Notes under the pieces: generated by a model
Told to the model about the DNA's origin: nothing
The model's database searches: none
What the model saw: only the letters and a program-made list of their open reading frames with translations
Origin: VGNY01 sp964549635
GTDB lineage: Bacteria > Chloroflexota > Dehalococcoidia > GIF9 > UBA5629
DNA: 64,000 nt
NCBI GenBank assembly: GCA_964549635.1
Contig: CAZJVJ010000001.1
Coordinates: 62,001 to 126,000 of the forward strand
Direction: 5' to 3'
Shown: positions 1-9,022 of the stretch, piece after piece
How positions within the stretch are numbered: the first letter of the stretch is position 1
Layout: the number at the start of each line of letters is the position of its first letter
Made by a program: the position numbers and the translations under genes

Positions 1-9
1 CTGTAACAA

Positions 10-789
10 ATGACTCCAGGCCATGGTTTCAAAACCTCTATCCAAAGCCGATTAAACACAAAGTTTGTCGGGCGACAGATACTTTTTTTCCCCAGCATCC
101 CTTCAACCATGGATGTTGCTAGAAAGGTAGCCAGAGAGGGGGCAGCGGAGGGAACAGTAATCATGGCTAAAACTCAAACAGCTGGTAGAGGACGCTTGGG
201 CAGGGTATGGTTATCACCCGAAGGTAGCTTAGCTATGTCTGTTATTCTTAAGCCTTCTCTGGATGCCTTACCTAAGCTCATCATGTTAGCTTCACTGGCT
301 GTAGTCATAAGCATAAAGAAAGTGACTGGTTTACAAGCACATATCAAATGGCCTAACGATGTTTTGATTCGAGGCAAAAAGGTATGTGGCATCCTTATAG
401 AAAATGAAGTTAAGGGAAAGCAGGTAGCTTTTGCTATTGTGGGCATAGGTATAAATATAAATTTCGACCCCACGGCTTTCACTGAGATTTCGCACATTGC
501 CACCAGCCTGTCACACGAACTAGGTAGAGAAATACCTCAGACCGAGTTCATCAGTGTTCTACTGGATAGTCTCGAACAGCTATATTTGGAGGTTAGGGCT
601 GGTGCCGCTATATACAAAGAATGGCGAGACAATTTAGAGACCCTTGGTAAATGGATACAGGTCAAGACCGGTAACACAATCGAACAGGGCATAGCTGAAA
701 TAGTCACCGAAAACGGTAACCTTATTTTGCGCCGACCCGATGGCAGTTTTGCTGAAATTGTGGCCGGTGACGTGACGGTGATAAAATAA
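10..789 (+). CDS. birA: Biotin--[acetyl-CoA-carboxylase] ligase, catalytic form without HTH domain
   Basis: This enzyme activates biotin with ATP to biotinyl-AMP and transfers it to a lysine of biotin carboxyl carrier proteins. The 259-residue protein carries the biotin/ATP loop GRGRLGR (about residues 59-65) and the KWPNDV motif (about 113-118), followed by a small C-terminal SH3-like segment. No N-terminal DNA-binding domain precedes the catalytic core, so it is probably a ligase only and not a repressor as in E. coli. The ATG at position 10 fits the family start. It stands alone and is closed by a strong hairpin right after its stop codon. Confidence 0.93.
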   Translation: MTPGHGFKTSIQSRLNTKFVGRQILFFPSIPSTMDVARKVAREGAAEGTVIMAKTQTAGRGRLGRVWLSPEGSLAMSVILKPSLDALPKLIMLASLAVVISIKKVTGLQAHIKWPNDVLIRGKKVCGILIENEVKGKQVAFAIVGIGININFDPTAFTEISHIATSLSHELGREIPQTEFISVLLDSLEQLYLEVRAGAAIYKEWRDNLETLGKWIQVKTGNTIEQGIAEIVTENGNLILRRPDGSFAEIVAGDVTVIK

Positions 790-792
790 TGT

Positions 793-838
793 CCTCACCC
801 CTGCCAGCTCGCGGTGGCAGGGGTGAGGGTTTATTTTT
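793..838. terminator. Rho-independent terminator between convergent birA and slipin genes
   Basis: A perfect 14-bp stem (793-806 with 815-828), rich in C and G, encloses an 8-base loop. It is followed on the plus strand by a run with T-rich tail (gtttattttt). On the minus strand the stem is followed by an A/T-rich tail, so it may serve both convergent genes. Confidence 0.9.
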
Positions 839-853
839 GCTCAGATAGCCTAG

Positions 854-1615
854 CTATTTTTTCGATGGGCTGAGTTTGCCCAGCATCGGCGTTATCAAAT
901 CTATAGGCAGGGGGAAGACTATCGTATTGGTTCGCTCGGTAGAAATTGTGGTTAGCGTCTGAAGATAGCGAAGTTGAAGCGCTGCAGGCTGACTGGCAAT
1001 AACTTTGGCTGCCTCGGCAAGCTTTTCTGCCGCCTGATATTCACCTTCCGCATGAACAATTTTAGCCCGTCTCTCTCTCTCAGCTTCAGCCTGGGCTGCC
1101 ATCGCTCGTTGCATCGCTTCAGGCAACTCAACGTCTCTAACCTCCACCATGCTAACTTTTATGCCCCATGGCTCAGTACCTTCATCAATCAGTGTCTGGA
1201 GTTTCTCATTGATTTTATCCCGATGAGCCAGCAGGTCTTCCAGTTCAGACTGACCTACGACATTTCGTAGTGTGGTTTGTGACAGCAATGATGTAGCCCT
1301 GATGTACTGTTCCACATTTAGTACCGCGTCTTCAGGCCTCATAACCCTGAAATACACCACAGCATCTACCTTGACAGTAACTGTATCCAATGTAATACAT
1401 TCCTGAGTTGGAACATCCATCGTGACGACGCGAAGGTCAACCTTAATCATACGTTCAATGAATGGAATCAAAAGGATAAGACCTGGACCTCGAACGCCCA
1501 CATAACGGCCTAAGCGAAAGACAACACCACGTTCATACTCATTGACAATCCTGATAGCCGCCGCCAAGACTATTATTCCGAATATGACAACAGCGACGAT
1601 GATAATTATATTCAC
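854..1615 (-). CDS. Slipin (stomatin-like SPFH membrane protein)
   Basis: A membrane-anchored SPFH/band-7 protein of 253 residues. One N-terminal transmembrane helix (about residues 3-23) is followed by the SPFH domain, with the typical NEYERGVVFRLGRY stretch, and an alanine/glutamate-rich helical region near AMAAQAEAERERRAK. Slipins form oligomers in the membrane and pair with NfeD proteases, which is the arrangement here. The gene uses a GTG start preceded by AGGAGG and overlaps the nfeD stop by four bases, so translation is probably coupled. The substrate is unknown. It resembles the archaeal PH1511-type slipins more than flotillins, as judged by length. Confidence 0.9.
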   Translation of the reverse strand: MNIIIIVAVVIFGIIVLAAAIRIVNEYERGVVFRLGRYVGVRGPGLILLIPFIERMIKVDLRVVTMDVPTQECITLDTVTVKVDAVVYFRVMRPEDAVLNVEQYIRATSLLSQTTLRNVVGQSELEDLLAHRDKINEKLQTLIDEGTEPWGIKVSMVEVRDVELPEAMQRAMAAQAEAERERRAKIVHAEGEYQAAEKLAEAAKVIASQPAALQLRYLQTLTTISTERTNTIVFPLPIDLITPMLGKLSPSKK

Positions 1616-2940
1616 GTTCTCCTCCTTTTTTTAGTTTTACTTTTGGTCACAATTAGCTTCAGTCCTTCGACCTTGGTTACTGTCACCTCCTCTCCTGGTT
1701 CTGCTCTACCACTATCGATCATAGCGGTCCAGAGTTCACCATCAATAAAAACCTTGCCTTTCGGGGCAAGAGGTTGCTTAACTACAGCCACTTTACCAAT
1801 AAGCCCCTCCGCACCAGTGGCCACTTTCCGCCTCTGTCCCCGGACCGCAGCACCAATAACAAAAATAACGATTGCAGCTATAATTATGGTCACTCCAGCG
1901 ATTAAGCCCTTATTTATTTGCATCGATGGAGGGTTGCGACTAAACAGGAGAAGCGCACCTATAACCAACGAGGCAATTCCACCGGCAGTGAGGGCACCAA
2001 AAGTAGGGGTGAATACCTCCGCCACAAACAACCCGATAGCCAGCAATATAAGCAATACGCCAGCCCAGTAGGCATTTAGCACACCCAATGAGTAAAAAGC
2101 GATAAAAAGACATAGGCCCCCAAGGACACCAGGAAATATTAGACCTGGATTAGAGATCTCGGTGATTAAGCCTATCACAGCCAGACTAAGCAAAATATAT
2201 GCAATGTTAGGGTCACTTATAACATGCAAAAACCGCTCAAGCGGATTCATTTCATTCCTGCTTAGCACATAGTCGGTAGTATCGATAATAATTTCCCGGC
2301 CACTGGCTAAAGTGACCTTCCTACCATTGATCTGGTTAATCAGGCTTTCCAGATCATCGGCCTGGAAATCAATGAGCTTGGCTTCTAAAGCTTCAGATGC
2401 GGTGAACGACTTGCTTTCCGAAACCGCCAGTTCCGCCTGTTCCGGGTCACGGCCCCGCATCTGTGCAATACTCCGGATCCAGGCAGACGAATATTCAGTT
2501 ACCTTCTTTTTCATCTCCTCTGGCATCTCCTGACCAACTGCTACCGGGTGAGCTGCGCCTATGCTTGCCCCTGGAGCCATAGCAGCAATATGGGCCGATA
2601 TAGTAATGAAAGTCCCCGCCGAGGCTGCCCAACTGCCGCTAGGAGAAACATAAACTGCAACCGGTACCTGGGCGTTCAAAATGCGCTGGACTATCCTCTC
2701 TGTAGAATTAAGCAGCCCGCCAGGAGTGTTTAACTCAATGATGCACACAGTGCTTCCTTTGGACTCCGCCCGGCTGATGCCTCGGTCTAGGTAATCAGCC
2801 ACTACAGGGACAATAGCACCATCAACTCTAAGAACTTCGATAATGGTTGAGCTGGCGCCGACACCGCTTGAGACAGAAGCCACCATCCACAAGATAGCAA
2901 GAATGCCAACGCTAAGTCTAAGTTTGTTTTTTAGCATCAA
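1612..2940 (-). CDS. NfeD-type membrane serine protease (ClpP-class) with C-terminal OB domain
   Basis: A 442-residue long-form NfeD protein. It has an N-terminal signal/anchor helix, a ClpP-like periplasmic protease domain with the ELNTPGG motif and a probable nucleophile serine in SGSWAASAGTF, four or five membrane helices (about residues 235-365) and a C-terminal OB-fold NfeD domain. Family members cleave hydrophobic segments of the partner slipin/stomatin, which is the next gene. No strong ribosome-binding site precedes the ATG, and the predicted transcript start lies only about ten bases upstream, so the mRNA may be nearly leaderless. Confidence 0.9.
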   Translation of the reverse strand: MMLKNKLRLSVGILAILWMVASVSSGVGASSTIIEVLRVDGAIVPVVADYLDRGISRAESKGSTVCIIELNTPGGLLNSTERIVQRILNAQVPVAVYVSPSGSWAASAGTFITISAHIAAMAPGASIGAAHPVAVGQEMPEEMKKKVTEYSSAWIRSIAQMRGRDPEQAELAVSESKSFTASEALEAKLIDFQADDLESLINQINGRKVTLASGREIIIDTTDYVLSRNEMNPLERFLHVISDPNIAYILLSLAVIGLITEISNPGLIFPGVLGGLCLFIAFYSLGVLNAYWAGVLLILLAIGLFVAEVFTPTFGALTAGGIASLVIGALLLFSRNPPSMQINKGLIAGVTIIIAAIVIFVIGAAVRGQRRKVATGAEGLIGKVAVVKQPLAPKGKVFIDGELWTAMIDSGRAEPGEEVTVTKVEGLKLIVTKSKTKKRRRT

Positions 2941-2954
2941 TTGTCAACCGCACT

Positions 2955-2988
2955 GTAAATTATAATTTACCCAACGCTATAACAGCAA
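2955..2988 (-). promoter_or_regulatory. Probable nfeD-slipin promoter with 16-bp palindrome
   Basis: On the minus strand a TTGCTG (2983-2988) lies 18 bases before TATAAT (2959-2964). The -10 box sits inside the perfect palindrome GTAAATTATAATTTAC (2955-2970), which could be an operator or simply an AT-rich -10 region. Confidence 0.5.
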
Positions 2989-3122
2989 ACGACTCTAATA
3001 TGACACCTATAAAGTGTGGCATCATCATTCAAAAGTGCCAAAAGTGGCTAGGTGAGGTCTTTAGACCCACGGTTGAGCTTGATCAAAAACAGAATACAAA
3101 CTGGTACTTCTAAAAATTCAAA

Positions 3123-3151
3123 TTGAAGGGTTGAATGTATTAGTGTAGAAT
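3123..3151 (+). promoter_or_regulatory. Probable his operon promoter
   Basis: TTGAAG (3123-3128), a 17-base spacer and TAGAAT (3146-3151) lie 30 bases before the hisZ ATG. The leader would be about 20 bases, too short for a his attenuator with a leader peptide. Confidence 0.55.
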
Positions 3152-3180
3152 AGGTCAACTTTGGTTAAGGTTTACGAATT

Positions 3181-4416
3181 ATGGTAAGTCATAAATGTAA
3201 AGGCGCACGAGACCTGCTGCCGAAAGACACGGAAATATTCCGCCACATAGAAGATGTCTTTCGCCACACATGCACCAGATGGGGTTACCATGAGGTGCGA
3301 ACTCCGACATTAGAGTATCTGCACCTGTTCACCACTGCTGGCACACTTACGCCAAGCAAGTTGAACAAGGTATATTCTTTTCTCGATTGGGATGGCTGGA
3401 GTGGTGAAAGGGTAGTGCTGAGACCCGATGGAACCATACCGGTTGCCAGACTATATGTCGAAAATCTATCTCAGCAGCAAATAGCCAGGCTCTTTTATGT
3501 CACCAACGTGTTTGCTTTCGAAGAAACCGGTAAAGAAAACAGGGAGCGGTGGCAATGCGGAGTCGAACTCATAGGCAGCGATAAAACGACCTCCGATGTA
3601 GAGCTAATTCTCTTAGCTACTAAAATTCTGCAAACCCTGAACATCAGTGACATTGAAATACAACTGTCGCATGCCGGCATATTGAAGGCTTTACTTAAGG
3701 AATTGAAGCTCAGTCCAGACGAAGAGACCAGTCTTATGGATCAGATTTTCGATGGTAACTGGCAAGTATTGACTAAAACAGATTTGGGTAATTCACACGT
3801 GGGCAAATTCCTATCACTTCTTCTGGGTTCAAGAGGTAAATCCAGTAGCTATTTGAAAAATTTGAAAGCCATGCCACAAATTAGTGCAGAATTAAAAGCT
3901 CAGCTCGACAATTTCATTGAAATTGCCAAGCTTCTTGACGCCATGGACTTTAATTATCAGATTGATGTTACATCCACTAGAGGATTCGAATACTATACAG
4001 GACTTTGTTTTAAGTTCTCTGCCAGTGGCACCATACTTGGCAGCGGAGGCAGATACGACAACCTCATATCGCTTATTGGTGGCAAGAGCACTCCAGCCTG
4101 CGGCTTTGCCCTCTATATCGAGCCAATGACATCCGTTCAACCCAAGCCTAAACAAAAATCACAGCAGGAAGTCTTGATTAGATGCAATACGATGGCACTG
4201 AAAGCAATAAAAACCTGCTTCGAGTGGGCAGAATCGCTTCGTGAGGCTGGCTGCGTGGTCGAAATTGACTTTGACGGAAGTCAATCAGACAGGCGATGGA
4301 TAATCACAGTCCAAGGTGAGCCACAGCTTTTCCTTATTACAGACCAGAGCCAAAACTTGAAGAGAGAAATATCATCAGTGGCACAGGCTGCCAATCTAAT
4401 AGGAGGTTCGTCATAA
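3181..4416 (+). CDS. hisZ: ATP phosphoribosyltransferase regulatory subunit HisZ (HisRS paralogue)
   Basis: HisZ is a class II aminoacyl-tRNA-synthetase-like protein that binds short-form HisG and makes it active and histidine-sensitive. The 411 residues show the HisRS fold: GARDLLP near the N terminus, the motif-2 region (RLFYVTNVFAFEE, about residues 102-114) and a motif-3-like GSGGRYDNLI. The histidine-binding signatures of true HisRS are altered, and the gene opens a his operon directly before hisG, so HisZ is preferred over HisS. A C-terminal anticodon-binding-like region (after about residue 320) is longer than in many HisZ proteins. It ends one base before the hisG start. Confidence 0.85.
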   Translation: MVSHKCKGARDLLPKDTEIFRHIEDVFRHTCTRWGYHEVRTPTLEYLHLFTTAGTLTPSKLNKVYSFLDWDGWSGERVVLRPDGTIPVARLYVENLSQQQIARLFYVTNVFAFEETGKENRERWQCGVELIGSDKTTSDVELILLATKILQTLNISDIEIQLSHAGILKALLKELKLSPDEETSLMDQIFDGNWQVLTKTDLGNSHVGKFLSLLLGSRGKSSSYLKNLKAMPQISAELKAQLDNFIEIAKLLDAMDFNYQIDVTSTRGFEYYTGLCFKFSASGTILGSGGRYDNLISLIGGKSTPACGFALYIEPMTSVQPKPKQKSQQEVLIRCNTMALKAIKTCFEWAESLREAGCVVEIDFDGSQSDRRWIITVQGEPQLFLITDQSQNLKREISSVAQAANLIGGSS

Positions 4417-4417
4417 C

Positions 4418-5854
4418 TTGCTTACCACGCCCCAGCAGGACAACATCAAAATAGCCCTGCCCAAAGGCAGACTCTTGACAGCAACAGCTTGCTTTTTAAA
4501 AACGATCGGCCTCGAATTTGACAACTACAGTGCTAAAACACGGTTCTATCGCCTCCAGTCACCAAGCCTCCCCAACTTATCAGCCAAAATATTTCAGGAA
4601 AAAGATATCCCCATACAAGTAGCTATAGGCAACTATGATTTGGGGATCTGCGGCCTAGACTGGATTGAAGAACTTATTACAAAATATCCAAGCAGTGCCT
4701 TGCTGAAGATAACCGATTTAGAATATGGTAAAGGAAATCTCTATCTGGCTGCCAGCCGCTATGGAACTATATCCAGTCTTCAAGAAGTATCGATCGCACA
4801 ACACAACTGGCGCATAGTGACCGAGTATCCAAACCTGGCAGAATCACTAGCTCTGAGCTTAAGATTGAGAAGGTTTAGAATCTTTCCGGTGTGGGGAGCT
4901 GCCGCAGTCTATCCTCCAGAAAATGCTGACCTGGTACTGCTACAGGCTAAGGACGAAAAGGAACTACAAACCCAAAGTCTGATACCGCTGAAAACCGCGG
5001 TGCCCACTAATGCCTTTCTTATTGCTAACCGGGAAAGCTGGCAGACCAAGAATGTCAGCCAGGTTATAGCTTATTTCAGCCGCAAGGATGAAATGAAAGT
5101 CAAACCATGGCTGCAGATTAAACCTCAACCGTACAGCAGACTCAACAGCTTCAAGCCTGACCTTAACACAGAAAAGGTCTGGCTAGCTTTGCCTGATGGG
5201 CATCAACAAGAACCAACCGCTGAATTCCTTAGCAACGCGGGACTAAAACTACAAGGTTATTCGGGACGCAAGCTAAGCCATCGCCCAAAATGCAAACTCG
5301 ACTGGGTAAATATCAAGGTAATTAGACCACAGGATATGCCGCAGCAGGTAGCTACTGGTAATTTTGATCTGGCTATAACTGGCAAAGATTGGTTCCTTGA
5401 CCACCTCTATCGCTTCCCTTCAAGCCCGGTTATCGAGCTTGCCGAACTAGGCTTCGGCAAGGTAAAAGTAGTAGCTGTAGTCAGCCAGGATTTGCCTGCT
5501 CACAGTATCGACCAGCTCAAGAAACTGCAGGCCAATAAGCAGTTACCGTTAAGGGTGGCCTCAGAGTATATAAACATCGCTGACAAGTACCTTCGTGATA
5601 ACCACGTTAGCCAGTACAGAGTGATACCTACCTGGGGAGCCAGTGAGGCTTTTCTGCCCGAGGACGCTGACTTACTTATTGAAAACACACAGACAGGAAA
5701 AACATTGGCCCAGCACAATCTCAGAATCATAGATACGCTCTTCCAATCGGTCGCTTGTCTTATTGGAAACAAAGATAGCCTGGAATCACCTGTTAAGAGG
5801 CAGAAAATAAGCTCTTTGGTCAAAACATTTTGTCAGGCAGCCGGGACTGTCTAG
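4418..5854 (+). CDS. hisG: Tandem double ATP phosphoribosyltransferase (two HisG catalytic units in one chain)
   Basis: HisG condenses ATP and PRPP, the first step of histidine synthesis. This 478-residue chain is about twice the usual short form and contains two HisG units, A at about residues 11-222 and B at about 253-475. Unit A keeps LPKGRL (14-19) and YPNLAES, but its PRPP loop is AKDEKEL (177-183) where the family has an STGxTL-type sequence. Unit B has LPDGHQ (258-263) in place of PKGR but keeps a good loop, TQTGKTL (424-430). The losses are thus complementary, which suggests a covalent pseudo-dimer with one composite or one specialised site. Start is TTG, 11 bases after AGGAGG. The reading frame is continuous, with no sign of decay. 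Confidence 0.88.
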   Translation: MLTTPQQDNIKIALPKGRLLTATACFLKTIGLEFDNYSAKTRFYRLQSPSLPNLSAKIFQEKDIPIQVAIGNYDLGICGLDWIEELITKYPSSALLKITDLEYGKGNLYLAASRYGTISSLQEVSIAQHNWRIVTEYPNLAESLALSLRLRRFRIFPVWGAAAVYPPENADLVLLQAKDEKELQTQSLIPLKTAVPTNAFLIANRESWQTKNVSQVIAYFSRKDEMKVKPWLQIKPQPYSRLNSFKPDLNTEKVWLALPDGHQQEPTAEFLSNAGLKLQGYSGRKLSHRPKCKLDWVNIKVIRPQDMPQQVATGNFDLAITGKDWFLDHLYRFPSSPVIELAELGFGKVKVVAVVSQDLPAHSIDQLKKLQANKQLPLRVASEYINIADKYLRDNHVSQYRVIPTWGASEAFLPEDADLLIENTQTGKTLAQHNLRIIDTLFQSVACLIGNKDSLESPVKRQKISSLVKTFCQAAGTV

Positions 5855-5856
5855 AG

Positions 5857-7170
5857 ATGCAAATAATCGAAGGTTTTGCAAAGGCAAAAGGCCTCCTCAG
5901 CAGAGAAGTACCTCCCATTGGAATTACTGTATCGCCGGAGCGGCCAAGCAAAAAAGAGTCCTCAATTGAAGAAATCGTCCAGCGCATACTTTCAGATGTG
6001 CGCAATCATGGCGATAGGGCCCTTTTCAGCTACACTAGGAAACTGGATGAGGTCGAGCTCAGCTCGCTGGAAGTAACTCAGGACGAAATTGCTACCGCCT
6101 GCGAAACTGCAGGCGAAAGGCTAATAGCCGCCATCAGACTGGCAGCAAACAGGATAGAGAAGTTCCACTCTATGTGTAGACAAAGGCTTGAGTCCGGTTT
6201 TCTGCGCCATGGTCTGGGACGGCAGGTGAGGCCTCTGGACAATGTGGGCATTTATGTGCCGGGCGGTACTGCCGCTTATCCCTCTACGGTACTGATGACA
6301 GCCATTCCAGCCCGCATAGCTGGCGTAAAGAAGATAATCATGACCACTCCTCCACAAAAGGATGGCTCAATTCCACCAGCAACACTTGTGGCAGCAAATG
6401 TTGCCAAGGTCGACCGCATCTTCAAAGTAGGTGGAGCCCAGGCCATAGCCGCACTGGCTTTCGGAACCGAATCTGTACCCAAAGTAGATAAAATCTGCGG
6501 TCCTGGAAACGTTTTTGTTGTTACGGCTAAAAAGATGGTTTACGGCACAGTAGATGTAGACGGACTGCAAGGACCAAGTGAAATAGTCATTGTGGCTGAC
6601 CACACAGCCAATGCGTCATACTGCGCTGCTGACCTCATAGCTCAAGCTGAACATGACCCCCACGCCTCGGCGATTCTAATTACCACCTCATCAAAGTTGG
6701 CCAAAGAGGTGCAAAAGGAAGTGAATAAACAATTTTTGGATTTGGAACGGAAAAAAATCGCCGAAGCAGCTTTGAAAGCCCGAGGCGCTATAGTACTGGT
6801 TAACAGTATAGATGAAGCTATAGACCTGGTGAACATGTATGCACCAGAACATGTATCGTTGATGGTACGTAACCCCGGCCGTCACCTTCGGAAAATTCGG
6901 AATGCCGGCTGCATATTCGTCGGTGATAGCTCGCCTGTGGCACTGGGCGATTATATCGCCGGACCAAGCCATGTTTTGCCTACAGGAGGCAGTGCCCGAT
7001 TCAGTTCACCGCTCAGCGTCGAAGATTTTATTAAAATAACCAACATTGTAGCTTTGGATAAAACTAAAAAAAAGCTGGCAGAGGCAGCTATCACCTTAGC
7101 TGAAGCTGAACGGCTTAAAGGTCATGCCCAAGCAATTAGCAAAAGGCTGCGACACTTTGCGGAGCGCTAA
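5857..7170 (+). CDS. hisD: Histidinol dehydrogenase
   Basis: HisD oxidises L-histidinol to L-histidine in two NAD-dependent steps using one zinc ion. The protein (437 residues from the chosen start) shows the family core GPGNVFVVTAKKMVYG, DGLQGPSE, the AEHDPHA metal-site stretch and GPSHVLPTGG. I chose the ATG at 5857, just after the hisG stop, over an in-frame TTG at 5830 inside hisG, because the protein then begins with the normal family N terminus. The stop is two bases before hisC, so the genes are one transcript. Confidence 0.95.
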   Translation: MQIIEGFAKAKGLLSREVPPIGITVSPERPSKKESSIEEIVQRILSDVRNHGDRALFSYTRKLDEVELSSLEVTQDEIATACETAGERLIAAIRLAANRIEKFHSMCRQRLESGFLRHGLGRQVRPLDNVGIYVPGGTAAYPSTVLMTAIPARIAGVKKIIMTTPPQKDGSIPPATLVAANVAKVDRIFKVGGAQAIAALAFGTESVPKVDKICGPGNVFVVTAKKMVYGTVDVDGLQGPSEIVIVADHTANASYCAADLIAQAEHDPHASAILITTSSKLAKEVQKEVNKQFLDLERKKIAEAALKARGAIVLVNSIDEAIDLVNMYAPEHVSLMVRNPGRHLRKIRNAGCIFVGDSSPVALGDYIAGPSHVLPTGGSARFSSPLSVEDFIKITNIVALDKTKKKLAEAAITLAEAERLKGHAQAISKRLRHFAER

Positions 7171-7172
7171 AA

Positions 7173-8267
7173 ATGTTCTCATCCGAAGATATCGAACGGC
7201 TAATCAGGCCCGAACTTAAATCAATGAAGGCATATACCCCCATTGAGCCAGTTGTAGTGCTCGGTCAGCGCGTTGAGATCCCGCCCGATAGAATAATCAA
7301 ACTCGACGGCAATGAAAACCCTTACGGCTGCTCACCCAGAGTCAAAAAGGCTTTAGCCAACTATGTGTATTATCACCTTTATCCTGACCCGGAACAACGG
7401 GAATTAAGAAAGGCGTTAGAGGAATACACAGGATTGAGTTGCGATTATATAATCGCCGGCGCTGGCAGTGACGAGCTCATTGACCTTATCCTCCGTCTAA
7501 CCATCAAACCCGGAGACAGAGTTATTAACTGCCCGCCAACTTTTGGCATGTATTCCTTCAGCACTGATGTTTGCGGTGGGGCAGTCGTAAATATACAGAG
7601 AAAGCAAGATTTTTCTATTGACATCGCAGCCATAAAGAAATCCCTGAATAGACGAACCAAGGTCATTTTTATTGCCTCACCCAACAATCCTTCAGGTAAC
7701 CTTACACCTCAACCCCAAATATTGGAACTCCTCAATAACAATGCTCTGGTGGTAGTAGACGAGGCTTATTTTGAATTCAGCGGCACGACAGTTGCTCACT
7801 TAGTTCCAAAGCACCCCAACCTCATAGTGCTGCGCACCTTCAGCAAATGGGCAGGCTTGGCGGGACTAAGAGTAGGCTACGGTATTTTCTCCGCCAATTT
7901 AGTCAAGTATCTGATGAAAATAAAGCAACCATATAATGTGAACGCTGCTGCCCAGGTAGCAGCGCTCGAATCATTGAAGGATATTGACTACCTCCGCAAC
8001 ACAATCAAGGCCGTCACTTCGGAGCGAGAACGACTCATTAACCAGTTATGCCAGTTTGACTGGCTGAAGGTCTATCCTTCACAAGCCAATTTTGTCCTTT
8101 GCTCGGTACTCGATGGCAAAGCCAAAACAATTCACCAGGCATTGCAAAAAAAAGGTATCTTCATTCGCTATTTCGATACTCCGGAGCTAAAGGACTGCCT
8201 TCGCATAAGCGTTGGCAAACCAGAACACACCGAGGCACTGCTTGAGGCACTAAGTAAGTTGCGCTAG
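7173..8267 (+). CDS. hisC: Histidinol-phosphate aminotransferase
   Basis: A PLP-dependent fold type I aminotransferase that converts imidazole-acetol phosphate and glutamate to histidinol phosphate. The 364 residues show DGNENPYG near the N terminus, VVVDEAYFEF with the PLP-binding aspartate/tyrosine pair, and the Schiff-base lysine in RTFSKWAGLAGLRVG. Its place between hisD and hisB supports the histidine role over other aromatic aminotransferases. Confidence 0.94.
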   Translation: MFSSEDIERLIRPELKSMKAYTPIEPVVVLGQRVEIPPDRIIKLDGNENPYGCSPRVKKALANYVYYHLYPDPEQRELRKALEEYTGLSCDYIIAGAGSDELIDLILRLTIKPGDRVINCPPTFGMYSFSTDVCGGAVVNIQRKQDFSIDIAAIKKSLNRRTKVIFIASPNNPSGNLTPQPQILELLNNNALVVVDEAYFEFSGTTVAHLVPKHPNLIVLRTFSKWAGLAGLRVGYGIFSANLVKYLMKIKQPYNVNAAAQVAALESLKDIDYLRNTIKAVTSERERLINQLCQFDWLKVYPSQANFVLCSVLDGKAKTIHQALQKKGIFIRYFDTPELKDCLRISVGKPEHTEALLEALSKLR

Positions 8268-8311
8268 TACAGTCTTATCAAGTTAAAACTAATTTATAGC
8301 GAGGTTCGAAA

Positions 8312-8902
8312 ATGGCCCAGAGAAAAGCAACGGTAACCCGTGAAACCAAGGAAACGTCAGTCAAAGTAGAACTGAACATTGACGGTAAAGGGCAGTTTGA
8401 AATAACCACAGGGATACGATTTTTCGACCACATGCTTAGCCAGCTGGCCCAGCATGGTGTATTCGACATAAAGCTCTCCGCTACAGGAACCGACCATCAC
8501 CATGTAGTTGAAGACGTGGCTATATCTTTAGGCAAGGCATTTAATCAGGCTTTGGGCGACAAACGGGGCATAGTCAGGATGGCTCATTCATTGGTGCCAA
8601 TGGATGAAGCCCTAGCCCTGGTAGCCTTAGACATCGGAGGTAGAGGTTACACGGTATTCGAAGCTACATTCAATAACAGCACCATAGACAAGATGCCCGC
8701 AGACTTAATCCGCCACTTCTTCGTCTCCTTTGCTTCAGAAGGCAAAATAAATATACATGCCAGAGTCATGAGCGGCATCAATGACCACCACAAAGCTGAG
8801 GCACTATTCAAAGCACTAGCCCGTGCTCTGGATGCCGCAACCGGCCTTGACGAACGACTTGAAGGCAGAATCCCCAGCACCAAGGACACCATCGAAATGT
8901 AG
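8312..8902 (+). CDS. hisB: Imidazoleglycerol-phosphate dehydratase
   Basis: HisB removes water from imidazoleglycerol phosphate using two manganese ions. The 196-residue single-domain form has the metal-binding sequences FFDHMLSQ, DHHHVVEDVAI and a second copy of the repeat, DHHKAEA, near the C terminus. There is no fused phosphatase. It is the last his gene here. hisH, hisA, hisF and hisI/E are not in the window and must be elsewhere if the pathway is complete. Confidence 0.95.
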   Translation: MAQRKATVTRETKETSVKVELNIDGKGQFEITTGIRFFDHMLSQLAQHGVFDIKLSATGTDHHHVVEDVAISLGKAFNQALGDKRGIVRMAHSLVPMDEALALVALDIGGRGYTVFEATFNNSTIDKMPADLIRHFFVSFASEGKINIHARVMSGINDHHKAEALFKALARALDAATGLDERLEGRIPSTKDTIEM

Positions 8903-9022
8903 TCTAGAACCTGAAGTGACGGCTTACTTGGTTTGTGGGGACCAAAAGACCAGCGACGGTATTATAAACTACAAAGCCAAAACGAGAGGCACGATTAAAC
9001 TGACCAACTCACTCGAAAGTTT

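Noticed and set aside
3000..3180. His attenuator or T-box before hisZ
   Set aside because: Predicted leader is about 20 bases and there is no leader peptide with repeated His codons and no T-box sequence.
3181..4416. hisS (true histidyl-tRNA synthetase)
   Set aside because: Histidine-binding signatures are altered and the gene leads directly into hisG, so HisZ fits better.
5830..5856. TTG start for hisD inside hisG
   Set aside because: The ATG at 5857 gives the family N terminus and needs no overlap.
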